Shown piece by piece: positions 1 through 12,985 of a stretch of 64,000 nt of DNA. The notes beneath the pieces are model-generated. The model saw nothing but the letters and a program-made list of their open reading frames with translations. It did no database searches and was not told the origin of the DNA. Every line of letters starts with the position of its first letter. Positions within the stretch are counted from its first letter, which is position 1. Source of the DNA: Prorocentrum cordatum (Eukaryota; Sar; Dinophyceae; Prorocentrales; Prorocentraceae); NCBI GenBank assembly GCA_963575745.1, contig CAUYUJ010014598.1:175842-239841 (forward strand), read 5' to 3'. The position numbers and the translations under genes are program-made.

Positions 1-10
1 ACTACTATTC

Positions 11-178
11 TTGCGACTACTACTACTACTGCTACTACTACTACTCCTACGACTACTACTACGGCTACGACTACTATTGCGACTACTACTACTACTGCTA
101 CTACTACTACTACTACTACTACCACTGCTACAGCAACTACAGCAACAACTGCTACTACTAGTACTTCTACTACTACGG

Positions 179-221
<43 letters not shown>

Positions 222-250
222 GACTACGACTACGACTACTACGACTTTTA
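11..250. repeat. ACT/GCT trinucleotide array
   Basis: About 240 bases consist almost only of ACT triplets with scattered GCT, CGA and GCA variants. The open frame through it is a leucine/arginine run with no protein character. It is a microsatellite cut by the left edge of the window. Confidence 0.9.
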
Positions 251-2925
251 CGACTACTAAGTACTGACTGCAAACCTCTAGCTACTAACTACCACCTAGA
301 ACCTGCTACATACTAACTACCTATGACTTACTACATACAACTAGTTACGAACAACAGATTGTTAATTATGTTCAGACCACTTTTCATAAAGGACTAACTA
401 CGAGGTGCTAGCTACGAGCTGCTACCAACTTGGTCGCCACAAGTAGTTTAGTACCATTACTCAGAAGAGTTATTTCTGCGGGCAAAAGAAGCCAGATTGA
501 TGGGACATCTCTGTGGCGCTTTAAGGGCAGCCCATTGCGATTTGCGAAATGCAGTTTTGACAGAAGTGTGGGGCTCTGAGGACCCTCGATGGGGTCTCAC
601 CCGGAGAGGTAACCCTTTCCGAAGGACCCCCAGGAATCTACAAGGATTCGGTAGTTCATCCGGGGAAGCAGCCCTTTCCCGGAGAAGTAACCCTTTTCCC
701 GGAGAAAGAACCCCTCGCAGGACCCAGGGACCCCGGGCTGCCCCCGTCGACGGGGGAGAGGACAATACCAGGAAGGACTGAGGTCCTGGGACATGCGGTC
801 GGCTCGTATGCGCCGTACGCCGTTGGCGTATCCCGAAGCGTCTTCAATCTTCGACCCAGGACAAGGCTCATTTCGACACCTCCCATTCGATTTGATTCGA
901 TTTCGATGGCTTCCGATTGTGACTCGATTCGACGTCGGATTCCGCTTTGGGCTCCGACATTTTAACTTGCGGCTTTTATCCTGCCGATTTCCGCTGGTTA
1001 TACTCCTCCCGACTTGGTTGTCGATGTCCGCTGATGCGATTCATTTCGGTCGTAGACCCGACTCATCGATTTGATTCTGGGTTCGCCTACAGGAGCGGAC
1101 TCGCGCATGGGACTCCGGATCTCGGGGCCGAAGAGTAGTGCATCGTACCGCGCTGGAGCGGAGCTGGAAGTTTGATCTCAAACCATGTCTGGCGCATGGG
1201 CTCCGGTGTTGTACTACAGGTTATGTTGCAATATTTGTTCACCCTTGTTTTCGTTTCGGGTGGGCGTCCAAGATTGAGGCGAGGACAACAGTAGAAACCC
1301 ATGCCAAGAATCACCTTGCTTGCCTCCAGGGTGCAGCCCAGGGACGACGCGCGCGCCGAGGAATCTTGAAGTACGGGCGGCCCGGATTAGTAGGTCGACC
1401 CTGCCAGATCAAAGGTACCCTCGTGTCCTGTGTCCTGCAACCCATGCCTCCTGCATTTCTGTGGCCACGTGGCCCTCGGAAGGCTCTTGTGTCCTCTCGC
1501 GTGTCCTCTCCAATCAAGTCCGACTGTATGTGCTCCGTGGCGAGCGCTCTCTGGTCGCACCGCTCGGGAGGCGATGTGCTACAAGATGGGTATACCAGAT
1601 GTTCGGGTCGAGCGCACACCTCCGAGGCGCGCACACAGTACCAGCGTGGCGGAGCTCCTGCTGTGCGCAGGGGTGCGTGGGTGACTCACGGCCGGGGCCA
1701 CGACAGCTCCCAGGGATGCCACGGCCGATCTTCCTCTTTCGGCACGCTCCTTGGCCCCCCCCCCACACGTCCGCGCTCATGCCTCGAACCATGATGCGCC
1801 AGCGTGAGGTCTCTGTTCAAGAATAGTAACACATGATCTGGTGACGATCTGTCGTGCCCTTTTGAAGATGTTTGAGTATTTGTTCGACTATTTGCATTTT
1901 CCTTCCAGAGTCCGCCTGTCGGAGGACCTGCCCGACCCAACGCTACCACCCCCCCCTCTCCCTATATGCCCCTCTCTTCGGCCCACCCGGTGGCCAGCGT
2001 GCGGGACACGAGAGCAGTCGCCACGGTTGGACTCGTCATTCAGTTTTCCCCGTCGCAGCGCACCATGTTGGGCGAGGTCTTGAGGTAGATTTGTGAGGGC
2101 TGCCAACAAAAAAAAGGGGTGCCGTCCTAGGGTTGGACGACCTTTCGCCAATCCACGTGAGGGGATGACGCCGGAGAATGCAAGGCAGATGCAAGCAAAG
2201 CTAGGTACATTCATGGATATCATGGCTCCCGGTAAATCCAGAGATCTCCAGGGAAAGCGGGAGCAGTGTGTGGCCGCTCCAGCGCGAGTCCAGGGGCGGC
2301 AGAAGGTGTTTCCCCCTTAACAATGCTGGTGCAGGGGCCCTGAAGGTGTTTCGCCCGTGTCGGGGTCCCAGGGCCCTCCCGGGGCCGCGGGACTGTCAAG
2401 AAACGGCCCGGGATGAAAAACACCTCGTCGGGAGAGCCCCAGGGGTCGGGAGTCCGTTGCCTCGGTCTTGCAGGACCCTTGGATTCGCGGCGGGTCCCGT
2501 ACCCGTACAGAAATCCCCCCCCCCGTCGCCAAGTCGGACGGCAGTGGCATCCGTGCCAGCGCGTGCACGAGACGAGGAGGCAGTTCGAGGGTTGCGCCCC
2601 GCGCAGGCCGGCAGGCGTGGCACTCCGCTGCATGTGTTGCACATCTCCTCAGAGGCCAGCAACATGTGTACACGTACGCGGTTAGCTTCCCCCGGAGGGC
2701 ATTTGAACGAGGACGTTCGTGCACTCAAGATCGCGGAGGGCGTACATGTACATATGTCGTTGCTCGCTCATCTCCTCCTTGACGTCCAGAGGATGAGCAG
2801 GAGAGCAGGAGCATGCAGAGGACCAGGGGATGACCCGGGAGAAACGCGCACGGCACAGGGCGCTCGTCGGAGGGAGCACGTCTGGTGCCGTGCTGTGTGC
2901 CTCGCGCGCTCCCTCCTCGACTTTC
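251..2925. other. Gene-poor stretch, no supported gene
   Basis: Short open frames on both strands overlap each other and show no family motif or consistent codon bias. The only structure seen is a set of degenerate repeats of a CCCTTTCCCGGAGAAG-type motif at about 600-715. Confidence 0.6.
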
Positions 2926-2927
2926 CA

Positions 2928-3092
2928 GAGGATAAGCAGGAACATGCACAGGAGGAGGAGGAGGAGGAGGAGGAGGAGGAGGATAAGCAGGATAAGCAGG
3001 AACATGCACAGGAGGAGGAGGATAAGCAGGAACATGCACAGGAGGAGGATAAGCAGGATCATGCACAGGAGGAGGAGGAGGAGGAGGAGGGC
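2928..3092. repeat. GATAAGCAGGAACATGCACA plus GGA-tract minisatellite
   Basis: A unit made of GATAAGCAGGAACATGCACA followed by a variable number of GGA triplets recurs about four times. One frame reads as a Glu-rich protein, the opposite strand as Leu/Pro-rich; both follow from the repeat and are not evidence for a gene. Confidence 0.85.
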
Positions 3093-4375
3093 CCAGGAGA
3101 GGAGCCCGCGGGAGAGAGGAGGAGCACGCCAGAAGGCTTGGCGAGGAATGGGTCCTTCGATCCCCCAGAGCTCCACGGGAGAGCCCCCGGGGGGTTCCCC
3201 CCAGGGGATCGGGGTGGGGGCCCGTCGCAGCAGCAGTGTAGTCACTTGAGTCCAGCCCAGTGGCTGAGACGGCGCATATCTGGAGAAGCGCCCACAAAGA
3301 TCGTCAATTCGGCCACAAGACTACGTTCGATAAGGCGCAAGCAATCGTCCATTCAGCTCCAACACTTCGTTCGTCAAGACGAGAGTGGGGGGCCGTCGCA
3401 GCAGCAGTGCAGTCACAGGGGCCCACGTGGTGGCAGCTGCTACACAGCAGCAGTGCAGTCACAGCAGCGGTGGAGATGCCACACAATGCGGCGGTCCCGG
3501 TGGCATTTTTCCGGCAGCGGGAGCCACTGCGGCAGTTATTTTAGCAGGTGTTCGTGTAGTAGTTGCAGCAGTGGCATTCGTGGCAACGGAAGCCGTAGGA
3601 GCAGTACGCAGTTTCAGTTTCATTTCACCCAGCGTGAAGTTACAGAACGGCAGCCTTGTAGCTGCCGAGAGTCTAAGGATTCGGGGAAGTGGTGGCGGCA
3701 GTAGGAGCATGATTGGTAGCAGTGCTGGCATCATGCGGTAGAAGCAGCAGTAGCAACACGTAGCTGCAGCAGCAGCAGTATCTATATGACAGTGGTAGCA
3801 GTGCTAAACGTCGAATCGTTGTCACCTCTAGCAGTAGAAGGCGACACATGGGCAGAAAAGAGAGAGGATGAGGAGAAGGAGTTGGAGGAGTGTGAGCAGC
3901 AGCGGTAGCAGCAGCAGCAGCAGCAGCAGCAGACCTCCCCCCGCAGGAGAGACACCAAGGGCTACGAGTGGGTAGTGGAAGTTGCCCCTGGCTTCTGGGG
4001 TGCGAGGGACATCCAGGAGTGCTGGGGGTCAGGGTGGGGAGCGGGCGGGCTCGTCCGATGAAGATGATGCTGGCTGTACCTCGTCGTCCTTTCTGTCCAC
4101 GCCGAGCCACTGCACTTCGCAGTTTCGCGCTTCCATGAGCGCCTGGGCCTTCCCGCAGAGATCTGAGCACCAGGTAGATCGGCAGGCCGAAGGACGATTG
4201 CTGTTGTGGGCCCTGGCGTGCTGTGCCTCCTCGGCCACCTCATCCTCATAGAGGCTCGGGAGGCCATTTGGAGGCGTCGGACTCCAACCCCAGATCCCAG
4301 AGTGTCCCGGAACGGGTGGCATGATTACCCGCCAGAAGCCAGCAAGAGAGAGACCCAGGTATAGATAGAGAGTTC
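3093..4375. other. Gene-poor stretch with CAG-rich short repeats
   Basis: No gene is supported. The motif GCAGCAGCAGTGCAGTCAC recurs near 3227, 3399 and 3443 and there is a CAG run at about 3898-3932. A purine-rich GAGAGAGACCC stretch precedes the triplicated unit that starts at 4392. Confidence 0.6.
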
Positions 4376-4391
4376 CATGTGTACATATATA

Positions 4392-5427
4392 CCTATACGA
4401 CCACCCTTCGGGTGATAAGGAGGTTGTGGGGGGGAGGAGGGGGGGGAACCAACAACTCAATCGATCTCACTATCGATCTCACTCAACGGGACACCACGGG
4501 ACACCTGTCGATCTCATTGTCGATCTCACTCAACGGGACACCACGGGACACCGCGGGACACCTCTCGATCTCACTATCGGTCTCACTATCGATCTCACGA
4601 TCGATCTCACTCAGCGGAATACCATAGGACACCACGGGACACCTCGGGACACCACATCGATCGGACTATCGATCTCACTATCGATATGACTGTCGATCTC
4701 ACTCAACGGGACACCACAGGAAGCCACGGGACACCTGTCGATCTCACTATCGATCTCACTTTTGGGGACACGGGACACCGCGGGACACCTGTCGATCTCA
4801 TTATCGATCTCATTATCGATCTCATTGTTTGGAACACCACGGGACAACTCGGGGCACCACATCGATCTCAGTATCGATCTTTCTATCGATCTCACTATCG
4901 ATCTCACTCATCGGGACACCACGGGATATCTGTCGATCTCACGATCGATCTCACCACGGGACAGCACTGGACACCTCGGGGCACCACATCGATCTCACTA
5001 TCGATCTCACTCAACGGGACACGACGGGACACTACGGGACACCGCGGGACACCGCGAGCCACCGCCGGACGGACGGACGGGCGGGCGGAGGAGAATCAGT
5101 TGTCTTGACTTCGCCCTAGTTACGGCGGACACCACGGGACACCGCGAGCCACTGCTGGACGGGCGGGCGGGCGGGGGAGAATCATTTGTTTTGACCTCGC
5201 CCTGGCAACGGCGGACACCACGGGACACCACGGGACACCGCGAGCCACTGCCGGACGGGCGGGCGGGCGGGGCAGAATCGAGCGGGGCGCCCTATCAACG
5301 GCGGGTTCATTGCTGTCGCGCGCCCACGCAGCTTCGCCTCGCCCGCACGCACGACACGAACGAAACGAAACGATTTCCCGATTAGGGGTCTCCGTTCCAT
5401 TGCGATCTCACCCCCCAACCTCCGATA
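4392..5427. repeat. Triplicated ~1 kb unit, copy 1
   Basis: The unit opens with a hairpin (stem CGACC/GGTTG enclosing CACCC-TTC-GGGTG, 4398-4426). It continues with an array of two interleaved short motifs, TATCGATCTCAC and GGGACACCACG, then a GCCACCGCCGGACGG block, a CTTCGCCCTAGTTACGGCGG block, a GCACGACACGAACGAAACG block, and ends in CCCCCCAACCTCCGATAG. Start (GGAGGTTGTGGGGGG) and end (CCCCCCAACCTCC) are inverted copies of each other, so the unit is bounded by imperfect inverted repeats. No coding region is supported; the frames through it simply read the array. Confidence 0.8.
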
Positions 5428-5457
5428 GATACATGTATACATATATATATATATACA

Positions 5458-6345
5458 CCTATACGACCACCCTTCGGGTGATAAGGAGGTTGTGGGGGGG
5501 AGAGGGTGGAACCAACATCCGACTCCATCGATCTCACTATCGATCTCACTCAACGGGACACAACGGACGATCGATCTCATTGTCGATCTCACTCAACGGG
5601 ACACCACGGGACACCGCGGGACACTTCTCGATCTCACTATCGGTCTCACTATCGATCTCACTATCGATCTCACTCAGCGGGACACCATAGGACACCACGG
5701 GACATCTCGGGACACCACATCGATCTCACTATCGATCTCACTCAACGGGACACCACGGGACACCGCGGGACACCTGTCGATATCATTGTCGATCTCACTT
5801 TTGGGGACACCCCGGGGAACCACATCGATCTCAGTATCGATCTCACTATCGATATCACTCAACCGGACACCACGGGACACCTGTCGATCTTATCATCGAT
5901 GTCACTATCGATCTCACTTTTGGGGACACCACGGGACACCTCGGGGCACCACATCGATCTCACTATCGATCTCACCCAACGGGACACCACGGGACACCAT
6001 GGGACACTTGTCGATCTCACTATCGATCTCACTATCGATCCCACTCAACGGGACACCACGGGCCACCACCGGACACCACGGGACATCGCTAGGGCCACCA
6101 CCGGACGGACGGACGGAGGAGAAGTATTCAATTCTACTTCGCCCTAGCAACGGCGGGTTCATTCATCTCGCGCGCCCACGCAGGTTCGCCTCGCCCGCAC
6201 GCACGACACGAACGAAACGAAACGATTTCCCAGCTGGGTGTCTCCGGTCGAAACGAACGAAACACACAGTTTCGAAACGAAACGACACGAACGAAACGAA
6301 ACGAAACGAAACACTGCGATCTCACCACCCAATCTCCGACAGAGA
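5458..6345. repeat. Triplicated ~1 kb unit, copy 2
   Basis: This copy has the same order of blocks as copy 1: hairpin at 5464-5492, TATCGATCTCAC/GGGACACC array to about 6100, the GGACGGACGGACGG block, the CTTCGCCCTAGCAACGGCGG block, then CGAAACGAAACG repeats. It ends with CACCCAATCTCCGACAG, a variant of the terminal CCCCAACCTCCGATAG. It is separated from copy 1 by a short TA-rich microsatellite. Confidence 0.8.
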
Positions 6346-6390
6346 TATGCAAAGAGAGCGATAGAGAGAGAGAGAGAGACGGATTATATA

Positions 6391-6952
6391 CCTATACGAC
6401 CGCCCTGCGGGCGATAAGGAGGTTGGGGGGGGATTGAGATCAAATGCCCACACTGACTGACCTCCAGCCTGTCACTGTGATCTCATCTTATCTCTGTGTT
6501 TCTCTCTCTCTCTCTCTCGCCCTCTCTCTCTCTCTCTCTCGCCCCCTCTCTCGGGTTGGATAAGATAAGCTGGATTGGATAAGAAAGCCCGCCGCAGGCG
6601 CCGAGAACAATGCATTATGAAATTAGCGACATGCATTAGCGCCGGGACGCCCAGGACTCCCAGGACACCGCCCGGCCCAACTGGGACACTTCCCCGCCAC
6701 CGGCGGACGGGAAACGGACTTTCGCTCCTACTGACACCCGGGACACCCAGGACACCGCCCGGCCCAATTGGGACACCTCCCGGCCACCGGCGGACGGGAA
6801 ACGGATTTTGGCTCCTACTTCGGCCTAGCTACAGGAGGATCACGCGAGGCTTCGCCTCGCCCGCACGCACGACTCGAACACGAAACCGAAACCGATATCC
6901 CGATGGGGGGTCTCCGTTTCACTGCGATCTCACTCCCCAACCTCCGATAGTA
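6391..6952. repeat. Triplicated ~1 kb unit, copy 3 (shorter)
   Basis: The hairpin is at 6397-6425, with an inner stem changed to CGCCC-TGC-GGGCG. The array is mostly lost and replaced by GA/TC microsatellite (about 6498-6551). The later blocks (CCGGCGGACGGGAAACGG, TTCGGCCTAGCTACAGGAGG, GCACGCACGACTCGAAC) and the terminal CCCCAACCTCCGATAG are kept. Confidence 0.75.
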
Positions 6953-7933
6953 GAGATGCAGAGAGAGAGGACAGCGCTAACGATGACCTTTCCCCAAAGT
7001 GCCAATGTGGAGTGTCACTGCAAGCTCATCGAGTCGTGCGACAGTTTCGACAAAGTGCGACTCTTTCCCAGGGGTGTTTCGACAAAGTTTCGCCCACGGC
7101 TCGCAACGGTCGGTGGGAGCAGGCGTCGTTGTGAATTGCGGCTGTGCGCCATGCCTGAGCAGCCGCGCGGGGCGCAAGTCCAGCTTAACACGTGCTTCGA
7201 CCTTGGAGACTCGGTTACTCGGCCACGCCTGCCCACCTCAGCGTGCGCGGTGCAGGCCGCCCCGCTGCTTGACAGGAGGCACCAGGCAGCGACACGGTGT
7301 CCGACCGCGCGGGCCGGTCGAAAGGTTGCGCGCTCGTTGTGCAATCGGTTCCTGCTCCTCCTCGTGCTCCCGAGCGCCCTCGGGCCCGCGTGCCACGTGG
7401 CCTGCGCAGCGCGGGCCGTGCACGGCAGTCCCCGTGCTCGAAAGGTGTGCCCTGCCGGTCGAGAGGTCATGCGTCTTTTTGCGGGCGCGCTCGGGCCCGC
7501 GGCCCGCGTTGCTTGAGCAGTGTCGATGCCGCGCACGAGCACGGACGTGCAGGTGTAAACACATGCCTGGTGCGCGAGCGATAGGAAAGGCATCATAGGC
7601 AGTTCGTTTATGTCATCACCTCTGCAGTAGTTTGGCACGGCGCGCTCAAGCTTCGAGGCTGTCCTGCAGCGCCGTGAAAAATCCTTAGTCGAGAACCAGA
7701 TTCGTGTCTCGCATGTGGTGCGCAGGTGTGCAAGTATCTCTGGTGCGCGGCGCGAAGACAATCGCGCTTAACGCATCGCGGCTCGGGTCGGTGGGTCGGA
7801 GTCCGAGATGCACCCTTTTCCATGGTGGCCTCGCGCAGCGCTGGACGCGATACACGCAGATAGGTGCCCTCGGAGAAGATGAGGCGGAGAGGGGATGACT
7901 GAAGCAGGGGGGAAGAAAAAGAGGGCGAACGGA
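6953..7933. other. Gene-poor stretch, no supported gene
   Basis: G+C-rich DNA with mutually overlapping open frames on both strands, none with a recognisable domain. Short echoes such as GGTCGAAAGGTTGCGCG and GCTCGAAAGGTGTGCCC hint at an old local duplication. Confidence 0.5.
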
Positions 7934-8242
7934 GGAGGAGGAGGAGGAGGAGGAGGAGGAGGAGGAGGAGGAGGGGGAGGAGGAGGAGGAGAAGGAGTGG
8001 CCAAGGAGGAGCTAGACTGGCGTACCTCGATCAGCAGGAGGAGGAGGAGGAGGAGGAGCTAGGCACGCAACAAGCTCGCGCTTCATGCATGGCCAACGTC
8101 ATCAAGGAGGGGCTAGGCTGGCGCATATCGGTTTGCAGGAGGAGGAGAAGGAGGAAGAGGAGGAGGAGGAGGAGGAGGAGGAGGAGGAGGAGGAGGAGGA
8201 GGAGGAGGAGGAGGAGGAGGAGGAGGAGGAGGAGGAGGAGAG
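7934..8242. repeat. Two GGA arrays
   Basis: Runs of GGA at about 7934-8060 and 8137-8242 are separated by a short unique spacer. The poly-Glu, poly-Arg and poly-Gly frames are artefacts of the repeat. Confidence 0.9.
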
Positions 8243-8392
8243 GGAGGAGGGGGAGGAACAGAGCAGGGAGGAGCAGAGGCGGAGGCGCAGCCGCCGCAGC
8301 GAGGACGCCAGGCGGAGGCTTTGCCGTCGCCCTGGGCCACGCGGGGGCTGGCGCGCAGGTGCTGGGGCTCTGTGTGGCCTGGGCCGCTCGGC

Positions 8393-8583
<191 letters not shown>

Positions 8584-11079
8584 AATGACGGCGGCGGCGG
8601 CGGCGGCGGCGCGAGACCCGCAGGACCTGTCCAAGGTGGGCTACGAGGCCGAGACGCTTTTCCCGCCGTATGCGGGCGCCCTTCGGCAGCACTCCGCCGG
8701 CGAGACTCCCTGGTCAGACGGGGCCACCTCTCAGAGGAGGGCGCCCTCTCGGAGGCGGGCGCCGGAGGCTTCCAGGCCCCTCACGGAGGGGGGCAGGAGC
8801 GGGCCTTCTCGGAAGGCTCGGATGGCTTCCAGCCGCCTGGGGAGCTGCCCGGGCCTTCTCCGAAGCCCCGCCGCTTGCTCTGAGGAGGCTTCTGCCCCCT
8901 CTTGTCTTCCCCCTCGGCGCCGCCGCCAGGCTCCTGCCAGAGGGAGGCAGGAGGAGAAGGAGGAGAGGGCATTCCTCCCACCTCCTCCTCTCCCAGTTCC
9001 TCCTGCCGGTTGGGCGGCTCACGTCCCCTCACCGCCCCCGGCATTGTCTTGCCTCCTGCCTGCTGCTGGCCGCTCCAGCTGCAGGCGGTCCGCGGTGCGT
9101 CCTGAGTCGACGAGCAGAGAGAGGCAGCATCTTCAGGTGAGCACAAGCAGCATCGATGTCGCCGCCGTGTGGCACCCATCAGCGTGTCACGCTCGAGGAA
9201 CACCAGGCTTGCGGACAAAAACGACGTAGCAGCTCGTTGGCGGGCGGCCGACGGCAGCGTTGGATGTGTCTCTTCCTTCCCGAGTGCAGGGGCCCGCAGG
9301 AGCTCGAGGGCGCCTCCGCGCGTGTGCGCCTCGGAGGGCGGCCGAGGTCGCCGTCCAACCCACCCCATCCCATGACTTCGTGCACCCCCCCGCGTGCGCC
9401 TCGCTCGTCGACCTCACTCCCGCCCACCCCCGACCCGCTTCCTGTATCTTATGGAAGAAGAGAAGTCCCAGGAAGGCTTGCCCAAGGGGGTTGTTTGGGG
9501 GGGTGTCCAGATCCCCGCGGGGGTCGTCCGAGGAGTTGTCCAGTGTAGGTCGTCCCGGTGTCATTACTCAGCACGGGTTGTCCAGGGAGTTGTCCGGGGA
9601 TCGGTTGTGATGAATGCCATTCCACTGCACATTGTAAGCCCAACCCCCCACCCCCTCAATCGGCGGCGAGCCTGGGGGGGTAAACGAGAAGGGGCGGGCC
9701 TTCTCCCAAGGCTCGGACGCCCCCCGGCCTTACTTGCAAAGTTTTCTGCGCAAGTTTCCGGAGCCTTCCCCGAAGACCGAGAACTTGACAGAGAAGCGCG
9801 AGGGCTTCTGCGAAGTCCCGCCGCCTCCCGAGAAGGCCTTCTCCTTCTCACTTCCCCCCCTCGCTCGCCGCCGACTTCGTGAAGCCGCTTGCTGCTCCGT
9901 GCCCCTCGGTCGGTTCAGAGGACGGCCGGTGGAGACGACGAGAGTTGGCCTGAGGACGGTGGGGGGGGCTTCGTCGCCGCGGCCTGACGCAGCTCGGGAA
10001 CTTATCCGGGAAATTGGCGCTGCCGTGGACGCGGGGAGGGGCCCGGGGACCGATGCCGAGCTGCCGTTGTATCCATTCGCCTCGCTCCGATCGGTGCGCC
10101 CTGCCCCTCCAGGCCCCCCTCGCTGCAGGCTGCCGCTGGGCGGGTCGACAGCGACCGACCGCGGGCGCTCGCCGAGCGGATCCGGCCGAGAAGGCAGCAT
10201 CCGGGGAAGATTTTGCGGCGAGCTGGATGCTCTGCCTCAAGGTGTCGGCCTCCTCCGTGTGCCCGTGGCAGTCGTCATCCTGCGGCTGCGGCCCACGAGC
10301 ACTCCGACCCTGGGAGAGCCAGGGGAGCCCTTGGAGTGAGTATTGTGTATTGTGGGCTACGGCCCCCCTGCTCCTTTGGGTTCTTCGTGAGCTGCTCGAT
10401 GTCCTTGAGGTTCCCACGGGTCGAAGGGAGCTCGATGTTCCTTGGGTCTCTTCGTGGGTCTTCCCCGGGCGCTCCTCGGACGTCTTGGGCGCAAGCTAGA
10501 CGCAAGCCTGGGCCTCAGTCCTTCTACACACTTCTTGTGGTAGAATTTCAGTCGCATGCCCTCTCAACCCCTGGTTATTCTGTCATGTTTTCTCGGGCTC
10601 CTTGTACGATGCTGCCATCGGACGAGTATCGTGTCCTCTGGGATGCCATTCGTCTTCCGTGGCGTTCCTACCCCTCATTTCATCTATCTGCTGCTCACAC
10701 TCCTCATCCTGGCCTTGCTCACCCTCATTATGCTGTTTTCCTTCTCTTCGTGCTCCGCAGCCCCCTATTTCTCATCCTCCTCCTCTCTGATTGGTCCACA
10801 GCTTCTCCCACCCAGCAACCCTCCCTCCTTCCCCCCTCCCTCACCTGAGGACAGAGGAGGAGAATGGCGCCCTCGCCCTCCTACTCCACAGGTCTCCAGG
10901 GCCCTCCAGGAGTTCTAAGGAAGTCCCCAAGACGCCTCCGAAAGCCTGCGGAAGCATGATAAAGACCAGACGATCCGCTGCGACACTCGATCCTCCCCCT
11001 CTGCCTCGGCTGACTGTTTCCTCTTTCTTCTCAAGTTGGGTCTTGGGAAACAATCTTCCAGCGGCAGCTTGTTGTGAAA
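8584..11079. other. Gene-poor stretch, no supported gene
   Basis: Many overlapping frames but no domain. Recurrent motifs such as CCTTCTCGGAAGGCTCGG and CCTTCTCCGAAGCCCCGC (about 8800-8870, 9690-9850) suggest degenerate low-copy repeats. Nothing else is claimed. Confidence 0.5.
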
Positions 11080-11417
11080 CGTCCTCCTCGGTCTTTCCCT
11101 TTGTCCTCCTCGACCTGTTTCTCCTCCTCTTCTTACGCCTACTCCTATTCATACTCCTACTCCTACTCGCCAGCAGCATCATCAACATCATCCGCATCCG
11201 CATCAGCAGTTGCATCATCAACGTCACAGTACCGTCATCATCAGCATCATCATCATCATCATCACCATCATCACCATCATCATCAGCAGCATCATCATCA
11301 GCAGCATCATCAGCAGGAGCATCGCCAGCATCATCATCACCAGATTCATCTGAAGACTCATCTGCATACTCATCTTAAGCAGCAGCAGCAGCAGCATCAG
11401 CAACATCATCCTCATCC

Positions 11418-11470
<53 letters not shown>

Positions 11471-11641
11471 GGCAGCAGCAGCATCATCAGCTTGATCAGC
11501 ATCATCATCAGCAGCATCAGCAGCATCATCATCATCAGTCTCATGTTCATCAGCAGCAGCATCATTCATCACCACCACCACAATAATCAACAGCATCAGC
11601 ATCAGCATCAGCATCAGCATCATCATCATCAGCATCATCAG

Positions 11642-11694
<53 letters not shown>

Positions 11695-11696
11695 CC
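11080..11696. repeat. CAT/CAG triplet array
   Basis: A long ATC/CAT microsatellite with interspersed CAG triplets, with the purest blocks near 11415-11470 and 11640-11695. The apparent His-rich, Met-rich and Asp-rich proteins come from the repeat. Confidence 0.9.
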
Positions 11697-11749
11697 TGTT
11701 GGCCTTCGGCCTGCCCCCCACCGTGCCTGGGTGGAGGGTCAGAGGCCTC

Positions 11750-12330
11750 ATGCATGTGGGTTGGTATATCATGTTTGGCCTCTCGGGGAGCTCTGGGAGG
11801 CTGTTTTGAGACCTCCAGAGGCCTCTTGGGGGCAGTTTTGGGCCGTCCGGAGGCCTCTTCGGGGACTCGTGGGGGCCTCTTGGGGCTTCTCGGGGGCCTC
11901 TTGGGGGCCCCTTGAGGCATCTTGGGGCCCTCTTAGGGCCCGCTTGGGGCTCTCGTGTGGCGTTTGGGGAGCTTTTTGGTGGGCCCTTGGGGCCTCTTGA
12001 GGGCCTCTTGAGGGCTGGAAGGCTCGAATTGTCGGTTCTGGATTTTTTTCTTGGGTCGGGCTGCCTTGGGGCGGTCTTGGGGGCCTCTTGGGCCGTCTTG
12101 GAGAATCGAGAAGCCGAAAAGGCGAGAAGGTCAAATTTCTTCAAACACCGATGGAAAATCGACGATTGTGGCTTCTCGGGCCCCTCCTGGGAGACCTGTT
12201 GGAGGCCTCTTTGGGCGTCTGGGCGGCCTCCTGGGCTGTCTGGGCGCCATCTTCGGCGTCTTGGAGCGATCATTGGGCGCCTTTGAGCGCTCTTGCGCCG
12301 TCCTGGGCCCGAAAAAGTCAAGCGGGAAAC
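11750..12330. repeat. CTTGGGGGC-rich degenerate repeat region
   Basis: The motif GCCTCTTGGGGGC and close variants recur every 15-30 bases. The same style of sequence occurs at about 41540-41870, 58486-58880 and 61380-61640, so this is a dispersed degenerate repeat class. No gene is supported. Confidence 0.55.
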
Positions 12331-12471
12331 CGCGCCAAGGCCAGCAAGAGTTGGCAAATTGATTTCTTGATCCTTTGAGGACTCCTAAGGAGTGAGGACT
12401 GAGGCTCCGGGAATTGGGCAAAGAACCTGAGGACACGCCCGTTTCGTGCCCAAAGGCACGGCGGCGGATTG

Positions 12472-12544
<73 letters not shown>

Positions 12545-12985
12545 CAGCATCAATTATATCAGCATCATCCTCATCAGCATCAGCATCATCAGCAGCAGCA
12601 TCAACATGAACATCATCAACGTCATCTACATCACCATCATCAGCAGCAGCAACAGCAGCAGCAACATCATCAGCGCCATCAGCTGCGGTATCATCACCTT
12701 CATCTGCATCTCCATCTTCATCTTCATCTTCATTAGCAGCAGCATCATCAACATCATCATCAACATCTCCAGCACTATTATCATTGCCATGACCATCACC
12801 ATCGTTAGCATTATCATCAGCGTCATCAGCATCACCAGCATCATAATCGGCATCAGCGTCACAATCATCAGCATCATCGTTATCGTGATCGGTATCGTTA
12901 TCGTTGTCGTTGGTGGCATCCTGCTCACCACCGTCATCATGATCCTCATCAACATCAGCAGCAGCATCATCATAAGCAGCACCAT
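12472..12985. repeat. Second CAT/CAG triplet array
   Basis: An ATC microsatellite (12472-12512) passes into CAG (12513-12540) and then a long imperfect mixture. The Ile/Ser-rich and Asp-rich frames are not considered coding. Confidence 0.9.

Noticed and set aside
2268-3704. A 478-codon + frame with a Glu/Lys-rich centre
   Set aside because: The centre is the GGA minisatellite and the outer parts have no recognisable motif or consistent codon bias.
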